Origin: Myroides sp. WP-1
Lineage (GTDB): Bacteria; Bacteroidota; Bacteroidia; Flavobacteriales; Flavobacteriaceae
Reading direction: 5' to 3'
DNA length: 64,000 nucleotides
Assembly (NCBI RefSeq): GCF_014145635.1
Contig: NZ_JACHTC010000012.1
Location: 1 to 64,000, forward strand
In this document: in pieces, positions 56,509-64,000 of the stretch
Numbering within the stretch: the first letter of the stretch is position 1
How the letters are laid out: the number at the start of each line of letters is the position of its first letter
The notes under the pieces: model-generated
What the model was told of the DNA's origin: nothing
Database searches by the model: none
Seen by the model: the letters and a program-made list of their open reading frames with translations, nothing else
Translations under genes and position numbers: made by a program

Positions 56509-57327
56509 CTAAAAAAAACGCTTGATCACATGAAAGATCTGAAGGACGTCTTTTAAATTATATTCCATGATCGAATAATTAGCATTGCGACTTGATAGCT
56601 GTACAACTTCTGTTTTGGCGTTGTATTGAATAATATCCTTGTGTAAAATATGATCTTTGGTTACTAAGATAAAACCATACTTCGTTCGCTTGAAGCCTCC
56701 ACCCCATAAATCTCTATTTATTTCTCTGGCTAATACCTCTGCCCCATTGGGAGTATCTTCTATATTTCCTGCATTCATAGTATCACCTATCACTTCAAAA
56801 GCTTGGTAATATCCCAACTCAAAGTAATCAATGCTAAATTCTACGCTGACAAAATGCTTTTTCAGTTGTTCTATGTCAAAATAGTGTTCACTATAAGTCG
56901 CATGTCTAGAAAATGGAATCTTAAAAACCTCAATATACATTTTTCCTCCTGGATAAAATGTAAAAGTATTGCCTCTTTTGTTGTAAAGAATCTCAGGTAT
57001 ATCACTCTTTGTCAAGTAGGTTGATTCATTTTCTAACAATAAATTAATTCCTTTCATCTGTCCTTTGATCACTTCTTCCTGCACAATTTTAGGCTGTGAT
57101 AAAAACAAACTACCCTCTCCTGTAAGCAACCACTTTCTATTTAAAATTGGTGCAAACGTAACAAGCCTATTGACAAAACTGTTGCTGAGATTGACACGTC
57201 CATTAATAATTTGAGAAAAAGACGACTTTTTGTACCCTAATTTTTGTGCTAAATCGGTGTGGTTTTTTGCTAGCCCTTCGAAAACCACCCATTTAACTGC
57301 TTCATTGACACGTTGAATTTTATCCAT
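56509..57327 (-). CDS. Helix-turn-helix regulator with an inactive S24-like domain
   Basis: 272 residues. N-terminal helix-turn-helix (DLAQKLGYKKSSFSQIINGRVNLS near 25-48) as in cI-like or LexA-like repressors. The C-terminal half (about 165-260) resembles the S24/LexA self-cleavage domain: FEVIGDTMNAG near 178-188 has Thr183 where the nucleophilic serine is expected. I see no clear catalytic lysine, so auto-cleavage is probably lost. Divergent from the unrecognised 504-residue protein at 57536, with a 208-base shared gap. Likely controls itself and perhaps that neighbour. Confidence 0.8.
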   Translation of the reverse strand: MDKIQRVNEAVKWVVFEGLAKNHTDLAQKLGYKKSSFSQIINGRVNLSNSFVNRLVTFAPILNRKWLLTGEGSLFLSQPKIVQEEVIKGQMKGINLLLENESTYLTKSDIPEILYNKRGNTFTFYPGGKMYIEVFKIPFSRHATYSEHYFDIEQLKKHFVSVEFSIDYFELGYYQAFEVIGDTMNAGNIEDTPNGAEVLAREINRDLWGGGFKRTKYGFILVTKDHILHKDIIQYNAKTEVVQLSSRNANYSIMEYNLKDVLQIFHVIKRFF

Positions 57328-57375
57328 ATATATAAAGAATTTATGTAAAATACACGAACAGTATATGTAATAATT

Positions 57376-57407
57376 TTGGAAAATCTAAAACTTCGTTCGT
57401 ATATTTG
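57376..57407 (+). promoter_or_regulatory. Promoter of the 57536 gene
   Basis: TTG (57376-57378), 21-base spacer, TATATTTG (57400-57407), a full consensus match, with a leader of about 120 bases. It overlaps the region from which the divergent regulator gene must be transcribed. Confidence 0.6.
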
Positions 57408-57535
57408 TTTTCTACCTAAAAGACAAAAATAAACAAAATACACCAACAAATACGACATAAAAATGATAATTACACAACAAATATCACGTTTAAGTAAAAA
57501 TAATACAAATATCAAATATTTTAAATTCAGTTATT

Positions 57536-59050
57536 ATGAAGTCAAATTTATCTCTCCAATCTCAACTTGAGTTTTCTGCTGATTTACTGCAAAAAGTGAA
57601 TCAATGTATAGAAGAAAAGTTACTTTACACGCTTTGGTTTGGTCCTATTTGGGGATCTCAGCAACTTGACGTCCTATGGATGTATACCTCAGACAAACTT
57701 AGATTGGAACACGTCTTTTCATCTAGTTTCTCCAAATCGATCTTCCATCAACATCAGGTATTGCTTGTAGTTTTAAATGAAAAGGATATGACCCTACATG
57801 ATCAAATGGGCAATTCACTTTTTAAAACAAGCTTAACGAAAGATCGCATCATTTATCAGCAAAGAGATTTTCCTTTACAACAACGACTGTATAAACCTAT
57901 AACTGGGTTTAAGACACAATATGTAGATAAACACACATTACTTACTGGATATTGTCATGATTTTGTAGCTTCTAAAATTAGTGGTAGTCATTTGGCTTAT
58001 ATGAAGTCTTTAGCCTATAGTTTTGAGATTCTAGAGCTTCTTTTTTTGGGAGTTAAAAACACCAGTGATTCATTTACTGATCGGTTGCTTTTATTAGAGC
58101 ACATTATCCCTCAAATGAAAACACTTTTTGTAAAAGGCAAAAATCAATCTTACTACATACTAGAATACTTGGATCAGGATGATATGTGGAACGATGCGCT
58201 AGAAAAGATACAACAAAACCTACGAGAAATTGTATTGGAAGTCTTTGACAATATTGATCGAGAAACCTCGTTAATAACCTTAAAACCAAAACAAAAAAAG
58301 AAAAATAAGCCGTGCTTCAAATACAAGGAGAAATTACTTCCTTTACTCGAGACCAACCTGATAGAAGAAATCTACCAATTTCACGAGACGTTGTATTTTA
58401 AAGAAGGGAAGCAAATCCGACAATGTTACCTTGTCGTTATAACTAAGAAAAAAACAAACAAAGAATTTCAAGAAATAAGCAATGCTATTGCTACAAAAGA
58501 CACTGAGATTCACTTTACGATCCTCTCCCATACTCGCTTATATATTCAAGAACATGCCGATTTATTTGCTGCCTTTTTTAAGCCTATTTTAAAGCCTAAA
58601 AATTGCATCTACTCCAGTGATTACTACCCACAGATTCATTGGCAAAAAAAATACTGGACATCGGAACACGATTACCCTTCTTTATGGAGAAAAAACCTAG
58701 AGAAATCAGATAAGATTATTCAAAATGATCTACATCCGCAAACAAAAGAAATGTTTATCAGTACGCATCAATTACACAAATGCCTCGTAGTTAAATTACA
58801 GCTTTACATTTTACATCACCTTGACTACTTACCTAGCACCATTCACTTAGATACTTTACTACAATTAGCACTTTATGCACAAAATAAAGAGGCTACAACA
58901 TTAAATACACTATACGGTCAACTAGGTCCTCTTTTGTTTGTGTATACTTCACAAAAAAGAGAAGAAAAAAAATTTAATTTGGTATTGGATTCACCAACGA
59001 TTCAATGTTTACAACAATTTTTTTCTACTATCGAGGTATTAAAAACCTAA
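57536..59050 (+). CDS. Unrecognised 504-residue protein, possibly HEPN-containing
   Basis: 504 residues, no signal peptide or membrane segment. I do not recognise the N-terminal 260 residues. Residues about 280-380 (LYFKEGKQIRQCYLVVITKK onward) have alternating strands as in small nucleotidyltransferase folds. Residues about 395-470 are helical: WRKNLEKSDKIIQN, then EMFISTHQLHKCLVVKLQLYILHHLDYLPSTIHLDTLL. Their pattern recalls the C-terminal HEPN domains of Bacteroidetes proteins, but the RxxxxH ribonuclease motif is absent. Divergent from an S24-like regulator and ended by a 17-bp-stem terminator. Family assignment is tentative. Confidence 0.45.
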   Translation: MKSNLSLQSQLEFSADLLQKVNQCIEEKLLYTLWFGPIWGSQQLDVLWMYTSDKLRLEHVFSSSFSKSIFHQHQVLLVVLNEKDMTLHDQMGNSLFKTSLTKDRIIYQQRDFPLQQRLYKPITGFKTQYVDKHTLLTGYCHDFVASKISGSHLAYMKSLAYSFEILELLFLGVKNTSDSFTDRLLLLEHIIPQMKTLFVKGKNQSYYILEYLDQDDMWNDALEKIQQNLREIVLEVFDNIDRETSLITLKPKQKKKNKPCFKYKEKLLPLLETNLIEEIYQFHETLYFKEGKQIRQCYLVVITKKKTNKEFQEISNAIATKDTEIHFTILSHTRLYIQEHADLFAAFFKPILKPKNCIYSSDYYPQIHWQKKYWTSEHDYPSLWRKNLEKSDKIIQNDLHPQTKEMFISTHQLHKCLVVKLQLYILHHLDYLPSTIHLDTLLQLALYAQNKEATTLNTLYGQLGPLLFVYTSQKREEKKFNLVLDSPTIQCLQQFFSTIEVLKT

Positions 59051-59084
59051 GCAAAACAAAGTCGATGAAGCGAGATAAAAACCT

Positions 59085-59132
59085 AAAAAGCCTAGATTAT
59101 AGCCCTTATCAGCGTTATAATCTAGGCTTTTT
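59085..59132. terminator. Bidirectional terminator between convergent genes
   Basis: AAAAAGCCTAGATTATA (59085-59101) pairs exactly with TATAATCTAGGCTTTTT (59116-59132). It serves the 57536 gene and, on the other strand, pabB. Confidence 0.92.
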
Positions 59133-59148
59133 ACTTCATTTACATCTT

Positions 59149-60123
59149 TTATAAGGGAATGTAGATTTTCTGCAAAATTTCTTCATATTCTTTTTCACCA
59201 ACACTGGCAAAGGTAATTCCACCGCCACTTTTGTAAAAAAACTGCTTGTCTACTTGTTCTATAAATCGGATCATAACTGCACTATCTAGTGTGGTACCAT
59301 CAAATAATCCGCAAACTCCAGTATAATAATTACGCGGATACCCTTCGACTGCCTCAATTATTTGAACGGTTTTTTCCTTTGGTGATCCTGTTATAGAACC
59401 TGCAGGTAGCAACTGATTAAATAAATCTCCCAGCGAATCTTGCCACCCTTCACTTAACGCTCCACTAATCTGAGAACTCATTTGCAATAATTCTCCTTTG
59501 GACGTTTTCAGTTGGTCCAAATAACGAAAACGATCTACACGTACATTTTTTGCCACGCGGTTTAAGTCATTGCGAATTAAATCAACAATGGTATAGTGTT
59601 CGGCTGTTTCTTTTGGATCTTGTAATAGTAACTGGTCTGCTTGAGGTAAGGAGGCATCGATCGTTCCTTTCATCGGATAGGAATAGATTCGATTATCTTT
59701 AATTTGAACAAAGGTTTCAGGGGAAAAGCAAACCATTTGTTCTTTAATCCACAATTTATATTTGGCCTTACTCGCAAAGAAAACATCTTTCAAACTTCCT
59801 TCTAATGTAATGGGCGTCGACACTGTAAGGTTAATTAGATATGTATTGCCCTTTTGTATTTGATCCATGACTTGATCAAATTTTTGTTTGTACAATTCAT
59901 AATCAAGTGGATATGCTTGTAATAGAGGAACAAATACTGCATTAGGTTTCTCTATATTGGTCTTTGTATTGAAATAATAGCATACTTCTTCTTCATCTAA
60001 AGTGTCTAAAGGAATTACCTCACCTTTTTCTCCTTTGTAATCAATAAAAAATAAAAAAGGTTTTCTTTCCTGTCCCAATTTATTCATCTTTGAGATAATT
60101 GTATCTTTGATGCCCATATTCAT
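59149..60123 (-). CDS. pabB: Aminodeoxychorismate synthase component I
   Basis: 324 residues from the ATG at 60121-60123 (MNMGIKDTI). Another ATG lies two codons later, and an upstream TTG would run into pabA. The chorismate-binding fold is present: YPMKGTID near 165 with the catalytic lysine of PabB enzymes, ETAEHYTIVDLIRNDLNRVA near 180, and GSITGSPKEKTVQIIEAVEG near 258-277. Short for the family because the N-terminal domain is reduced. Makes 4-amino-4-deoxychorismate for folate with ammonia from PabA, its divergent neighbour. Confidence 0.92.
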   Translation of the reverse strand: MNMGIKDTIISKMNKLGQERKPFLFFIDYKGEKGEVIPLDTLDEEEVCYYFNTKTNIEKPNAVFVPLLQAYPLDYELYKQKFDQVMDQIQKGNTYLINLTVSTPITLEGSLKDVFFASKAKYKLWIKEQMVCFSPETFVQIKDNRIYSYPMKGTIDASLPQADQLLLQDPKETAEHYTIVDLIRNDLNRVAKNVRVDRFRYLDQLKTSKGELLQMSSQISGALSEGWQDSLGDLFNQLLPAGSITGSPKEKTVQIIEAVEGYPRNYYTGVCGLFDGTTLDSAVMIRFIEQVDKQFFYKSGGGITFASVGEKEYEEILQKIYIPL

Positions 60124-60138
60124 ACTAAAATTGAAGGT

Positions 60139-60146
60139 CAAAAATA
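60139..60146 (-). promoter_or_regulatory. -7 promoter box of pabB
   Basis: TATTTTTG on the minus strand, 15 to 21 bases before the two candidate start codons. TTG at 60163-60165 (16-base spacer) lies in the first codons of pabA. Only 33 bases separate the two start codons. Confidence 0.55.
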
Positions 60147-60156
60147 CAAATTGTTT

Positions 60157-60735
60157 ATGAGCCAAAAGAAGGAAATACTAATTATCGATAATCGCGATTC
60201 ATTTACGTATAATTTGTATCAATTATTTGATGAACATCCTTGTTGCAACATTCATGTTCAGTACAGTGATGAGATAAATATTGATGATTTGGAACGCTAT
60301 GATCAATTGGTAATTTCTCCTGGTCCGGATGTTCCTAGTGCATACCCTATTTTGTTTGAAATTCTCGCACGTTATGAGCATACAAAGCCTATTTTAGGTG
60401 TTTGTTTAGGGCATCAAGCCATTGGCGAATATTACGGTGCCCAGCTCTACAATGTACAACACGTTTTTCATGGACAAGCAAGAGCTTTGGAACTCGTTAC
60501 TCCCGACCTGCTATTTAACAATATAGAAAATCATACAGTTGTGGGACTGTATCATTCTTGGGCATTAGCTCCTGATCGTTTTCCTTCAACCTTAACTGTC
60601 ACTGCCATAAGCAGTGATCAAGTTATTATGGCCTTTAGGCATCAAACCAAAAACGTTAGAGGAATTCAATTTCATCCAGAATCTTACATCACTCAAAAGG
60701 GAAGGCAAATGATAGCCAACTGGATTGAGCAGTAA
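60157..60735 (+). CDS. pabA: Aminodeoxychorismate synthase glutamine amidotransferase
   Basis: 192 residues from ATG at 60157 (MSQKKEILIIDNRDSFTYNL). An upstream TTG is unlikely. Class I amidotransferase: nucleophile Cys in LGVCLGHQAIGEYYGAQ near 82 and His-Glu in GIQFHPESY near 172. It supplies ammonia to PabB. The family cannot fully exclude TrpG, but divergent pairing with pabB and absence of trp genes support PabA. Divergent promoters occupy the 33-base gap. Confidence 0.9.
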   Translation: MSQKKEILIIDNRDSFTYNLYQLFDEHPCCNIHVQYSDEINIDDLERYDQLVISPGPDVPSAYPILFEILARYEHTKPILGVCLGHQAIGEYYGAQLYNVQHVFHGQARALELVTPDLLFNNIENHTVVGLYHSWALAPDRFPSTLTVTAISSDQVIMAFRHQTKNVRGIQFHPESYITQKGRQMIANWIEQ

Positions 60736-60896
60736 GTATCAACTCCTCGCTTACTGTATTTTTGACGTTTTACAACAGTCAGTTCGAGTTTTTTTCGCTT
60801 GACATTTTGCCTTGCTTTTATAATTCTACGCTAAATATATTGCCAAGCTAAATGTAAAATAGTACCTTCAAACGATAAAAAAGAAATGTTTTTTTA

Positions 60897-62324
60897 ATGG
60901 AAGCAGGAATAATACAAGACCCAAAAGTCCAAAAATATCTCCCTTATCTCGGTGCTCTAGCCATTTTTATGCAAGCCTTAGATGGTACAATCCTCAATAC
61001 AGGGCTTCCTTCTATTGCGGCTAGTTTAGGAGAATCCCCTTTAGAAATGCAGAGCATTATTGTATCGTATACACTTACTGTGGCACTGTTAATTCCCTTG
61101 AGTGGATGGCTAGCAGATCGATTCGGAACAAAGCGTATTTTTATTATTGCCGTTGCCTTATTTACTTTAGGTTCTTTGTTTTGTGCGTTATCTAATACCT
61201 TAAATGAACTGATCTTTGCGCGTATTTTTCAGGCTATTGGGGGTTCTATGATGGTTCCCGTCGCTCGTCTTACTCTGCTTTATGCGTATCCGAAAGATCA
61301 ATTACTCAAAATCATCAACTTCATTACTATTCCGGCGTTAATTGGTCCTATGTTAGGTCCAACAGCGGGTGGTTTTTTGGTTGAAAAATTTTCTTGGCAC
61401 TGGATTTTCTTAATCAATTTGCCCGTTGGTATTATTGCAATCCTACTTGCTCGATCTATTATTCCGAATTTCACAAACAAGGTAGATCGCTTTGATGTCA
61501 TGGGTTGGATCTTATTCAGTGGAGGGTTGACAATGCTTACCTTAGTAATTGAGCGTTGGAATTCTCCAAACTTATCAACCTTTCAATTGGTGGGTTTATT
61601 TGTTTTAGCCGTGTTACTTATCATTGCCTATATTTGGTATGCTAAACGCAGCACACATCCGTTGATTAAATTAGAGCTATTCAAAATAAAAACACTGAAT
61701 ATTGGTTTAATAGGCAATTTAGTCACTCGTTTTGGCATTGGTGGAATGCCCTTAATGATTCCACTATTATTGCAAATAGGGTTTGGTTATTCTGCTTTTT
61801 ATGCGGGATTGATGATGATTCCCCAAGCGCTATCCAATTTGATTTCAAGAAATTTTGTCGTTCCTATTGTCAAGCGTTTTGGCTATAAAAAAACATTAGT
61901 CTTCAATACAATTGCAACGGGTATTTTAATTAGTCTCTTTTTCTTTGTCAATCACGATACACCTTTTTTTGTTATGATTTTGTTGATGGTCTGCAATGGT
62001 GCCTTTAATGCGGTTCAATTCACTTCTATGAATACAATTTCCTTAGCAGATTTAGACAATAATACATCTAGCGACGCTAATAGCTTGCTTTCGGTTACAC
62101 AACAATTAGCAATTAGCTTAGGTATTTCAATATCTGCTATGTTTCTGCAACTCTTTCGAAATAGCAGTATTGACACCGTAGATCATCCAACAGCAGTTTT
62201 TAACTATACTTTTCTAGTTATGGGTATCTTAACAATCTTATCTAGTACAGTATTTATGAAACTCAATAAAAATGATGGAGCTAGTTTATCAGGGACACAA
62301 GATTACGATTCTACTAAAAAATAA
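60897..62324 (+). CDS. MdtD-like MFS multidrug exporter
   Basis: 475 residues with about 14 hydrophobic segments (DHA2 family). The first 190 residues follow E. coli MdtD closely: LAIFMQALDGTILNTGLPS, SIIVSYTLTVALLIPLSGWL, ADRFGTKRIF (motif A), TLGSLFCALSNTLNELIFAR and FSWHWIFLINLPVGI. A proton-driven exporter of the inner membrane with unknown substrates. Unlike the 29324 pump it has no adjacent adaptor. Its stop codon overlaps a terminator hairpin. Confidence 0.9.
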   Translation: MEAGIIQDPKVQKYLPYLGALAIFMQALDGTILNTGLPSIAASLGESPLEMQSIIVSYTLTVALLIPLSGWLADRFGTKRIFIIAVALFTLGSLFCALSNTLNELIFARIFQAIGGSMMVPVARLTLLYAYPKDQLLKIINFITIPALIGPMLGPTAGGFLVEKFSWHWIFLINLPVGIIAILLARSIIPNFTNKVDRFDVMGWILFSGGLTMLTLVIERWNSPNLSTFQLVGLFVLAVLLIIAYIWYAKRSTHPLIKLELFKIKTLNIGLIGNLVTRFGIGGMPLMIPLLLQIGFGYSAFYAGLMMIPQALSNLISRNFVVPIVKRFGYKKTLVFNTIATGILISLFFFVNHDTPFFVMILLMVCNGAFNAVQFTSMNTISLADLDNNTSSDANSLLSVTQQLAISLGISISAMFLQLFRNSSIDTVDHPTAVFNYTFLVMGILTILSSTVFMKLNKNDGASLSGTQDYDSTKK

Positions 62325-62349
62325 ACCTCAAGTCATTGACTTGAGGTTT
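62323..62349. terminator. Hairpin terminator overlapping the MFS stop codon
   Basis: AAACCTCAAGTC (62323-62334) pairs exactly with GACTTGAGGTTT (62338-62349) around ATT. The T-run is better on the minus strand, fitting termination of the antiporter gene. Confidence 0.85.
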
Positions 62350-62383
62350 CTGCAAATTAATATAAAACAACATAACTAAATAG

Positions 62384-64000
62384 TTATAGCGATTGCATCA
62401 ATAGCATAGAAGGTGCGTGATTCAACCAGATACTTCTTGTTTCAACCAACTTTTTCCAACTATCTAAGCTGATCAGCATCAAATCAAATTCTTCAATGAA
62501 TTCTTTTGAGACAACCTTATTGCTAACGATGCGAATATGATTGGGCTTATACTGTTCAATAAGCCTTATATTTTCTTTAAATTCTGTGTGATTTTCTAAT
62601 TCTCCCGTCGCATCCAAAATAGATACTTGTACTTCATTATTTCGGATCATTTTTTGTGCATATGGCAGTAACTTCAAATCTCCTTTACTGAAAATAGGTA
62701 AGAATACATGTTCTAGTTTTTGAAAATCTTTATTGATCAATATTCCTAGCGGTACCTTCGTTCGATTCATAATTTGCTGTGTACGCGCATTAAACCATGA
62801 ATTTTCAAATAATTTTTCCCTACCTGTCACTTTGTTCAACAATACATCCGGATTGATGATTCGCGTAGTAAAGCCCAAGATATTTCCTAAAACGGAACCT
62901 CGATAAATGGAATACCCCATTTCAATCAGGAGTAAATCACACGTTTCTTGATGTACCATACCAACCACATCACTTTCAATATCATTTGAAACTTTGTAAT
63001 ACGTATGCACTTCTTGGTCCATTTCCGTTGCTTGCTCCTGTACTGCTTCGAAGATTTCCTCTTCATAATCTTGTGTATTGAACGAATTTAGTTCTTCACT
63101 ATCAATCATATGCATGGCAGTGATACGAGTATCAACGGTTGATTTTCCCGTAAAGGCATGAGCTAATCGCATCAATGGAGCTAGGCTCAATTTATTTTCA
63201 AAGAAAAGGAAGACTTGATACTTTCCTATTACCACACCTTTGTGTTGTGGCTCATCTCCTAATGGTCCAAAAATTTTGGCGATTAAATCCAAGAGAGGTC
63301 CTGTCATAAACGTGGTAGCTAGAGCCATGATCACCATCATTGCGAATACCTCACCGGTCATAACGCCGAGGTCAAAACCAATATTTAAAACGATCAGCTC
63401 CATAAGTCCCCGAGTATTCATCAAGGCTCCAATCGTTAAACTATCCCGCCAATTAATACCCACAAATTTTGCAGTAATGGCACTACCCACGAATTTTCCG
63501 ACGGTAGCTACTAAAATAATTAGCCCTGTAATTTTCCACAAATAAGGTTCATTTAGCAATCCAATTTCTGTGCGTAATCCTGTATATACAAAGAACAACG
63601 GCAAGAATAACACAACAGCAACATCTTCTACTTTTTCGATAAAAATAGTTCTAAACTTCATATTATCAGGCATAATAGCACCTGTCATAAACGCTCCAAA
63701 TAACGCATGAATCCCGATTACTTCTGTACAATACGCTGAAATAATTAATGTCAATAAGAAGATTGCTACTGTTCCTTTGCTCAGTAATTTACTGCTTCCT
63801 TGATATTTAGCAATACGTGCCAAGAAAGGACGCACGAGTTTTAGCATCACGATTACATAAAGAAAAGCCAGTGCAATAATATAAAGAGAGCTAACAAAGC
63901 TACCTGCTTGTACAATGGCAATTACGGCAGCTAATAAACACCAAGCAGTAATATCATCTGCAGCGGCGCAAGTAATAACGATGGTTCCAATCCTGGTTTT
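62384..64000 (-). CDS. CPA2-type cation:proton antiporter with C-terminal UspA-like region, 5' end outside
   Basis: The frame remains open to the window edge (538 residues visible). It includes TRIGTIVITCAAADDITAWC just inside the edge, whose DD pair is the ion-binding motif of the CPA2/KefB-NapA family. About seven more hydrophobic segments follow, with GALMNTRGLMELIVLNIG near the end of the membrane part, then a soluble region of about 280 residues with two UspA-like segments (QVFLFFENKLSLAPLMRLAHAF, VFLPIFSKGDLKLL). Inner-membrane exchange of Na+/K+ for H+. The initial membrane segments are missing from the window. Confidence 0.9.
   Translation of the reverse strand, partial: KTRIGTIVITCAAADDITAWCLLAAVIAIVQAGSFVSSLYIIALAFLYVIVMLKLVRPFLARIAKYQGSSKLLSKGTVAIFLLTLIISAYCTEVIGIHALFGAFMTGAIMPDNMKFRTIFIEKVEDVAVVLFLPLFFVYTGLRTEIGLLNEPYLWKITGLIILVATVGKFVGSAITAKFVGINWRDSLTIGALMNTRGLMELIVLNIGFDLGVMTGEVFAMMVIMALATTFMTGPLLDLIAKIFGPLGDEPQHKGVVIGKYQVFLFFENKLSLAPLMRLAHAFTGKSTVDTRITAMHMIDSEELNSFNTQDYEEEIFEAVQEQATEMDQEVHTYYKVSNDIESDVVGMVHQETCDLLLIEMGYSIYRGSVLGNILGFTTRIINPDVLLNKVTGREKLFENSWFNARTQQIMNRTKVPLGILINKDFQKLEHVFLPIFSKGDLKLLPYAQKMIRNNEVQVSILDATGELENHTEFKENIRLIEQYKPNHIRIVSNKVVSKEFIEEFDLMLISLDSWKKLVETRSIWLNHAPSMLLMQSL

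Overview
The window is a stretch of chromosome from a low-GC member of the Bacteroidota, almost certainly a Flavobacteriaceae and plausibly close to Myroides (the genus is an inference from gene content and AT-richness). The evidence is a type IX secretion (T9SS) C-terminal sorting domain on a giant MBG-repeat protein, a VGIGT-type surface-protein N-terminus, a CzcA pump fused to its outer-membrane channel, DUF6660, DUF3810 and DUF3820 proteins, and many promoters of the Bacteroidetes type TAnnTTTG. I see no rRNA, tRNA, insertion sequence, prophage or CRISPR array.

Layout. 1-1745: 5' part of a surface protein made of exact 264-bp repeats. 2369-6628: acs, a nitronate-monooxygenase-like flavoprotein and mnmA. 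6837-14217: the MBG giant and an outer-membrane barrel protein. 14218-14977: a compound non-coding repeat. 14978-20837: pyrG-yidC and an LTA-synthase-like sulfatase. 20838-21473: a 140-bp tandem non-coding repeat. 21474-27414: a heavy-metal efflux operon. 27789-29148: an AAA ATPase and a TSUP permease. 29324-36145: a TolC/HlyD/MFS efflux operon with an AraC regulator, plus a second MFS pump. 36379-39195: small membrane proteins, a trans-aconitate-methyltransferase-like enzyme and a thin [2Fe-2S] ferredoxin. 39261-46227: DUF3810, type II NADH dehydrogenase, a coupled LysM/OsmC/DUF3820 operon and guaA. 46480-49710: gltS, a 47-residue membrane peptide between direct repeats, a transaldolase and an SDR enzyme. 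50191-53836: a decayed gene, a secreted propeller-like protein, an M28 peptidase and a small membrane protein. 53877-56347: a HutD-SUKH/HEAT-KptA operon. 56509-59050: an S24-like regulator divergent from an unrecognised, possibly HEPN-containing protein. 59149-60735: divergent pabB and pabA. 60897 to the end: an MdtD-like MFS pump and a CPA2 antiporter cut by the window edge.

How it works together. Much of the window is housekeeping: acetate activation, CTP and GMP synthesis, folate precursor synthesis, tRNA thiolation, membrane insertion and NADH oxidation. Envelope traffic makes up most of the rest: one metal pump, one tripartite drug pump, two further MFS pumps, a glutamate symporter and a cation antiporter, with two large repeat-built surface proteins.

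What stands out is non-coding and semi-coding. Intergenic gaps carry a recurring set of short phrases and longer modules, in both orientations, that no gene explains. Several genes have the -7 promoter box only 3 to 15 bases from the start codon, which predicts leaderless or nearly leaderless mRNAs. A secreted-protein gene at 50191-50612 is visible only as a decayed frame. The KptA-SUKH operon and the S24-like/HEPN-like pair are the best candidates for poorly described systems.
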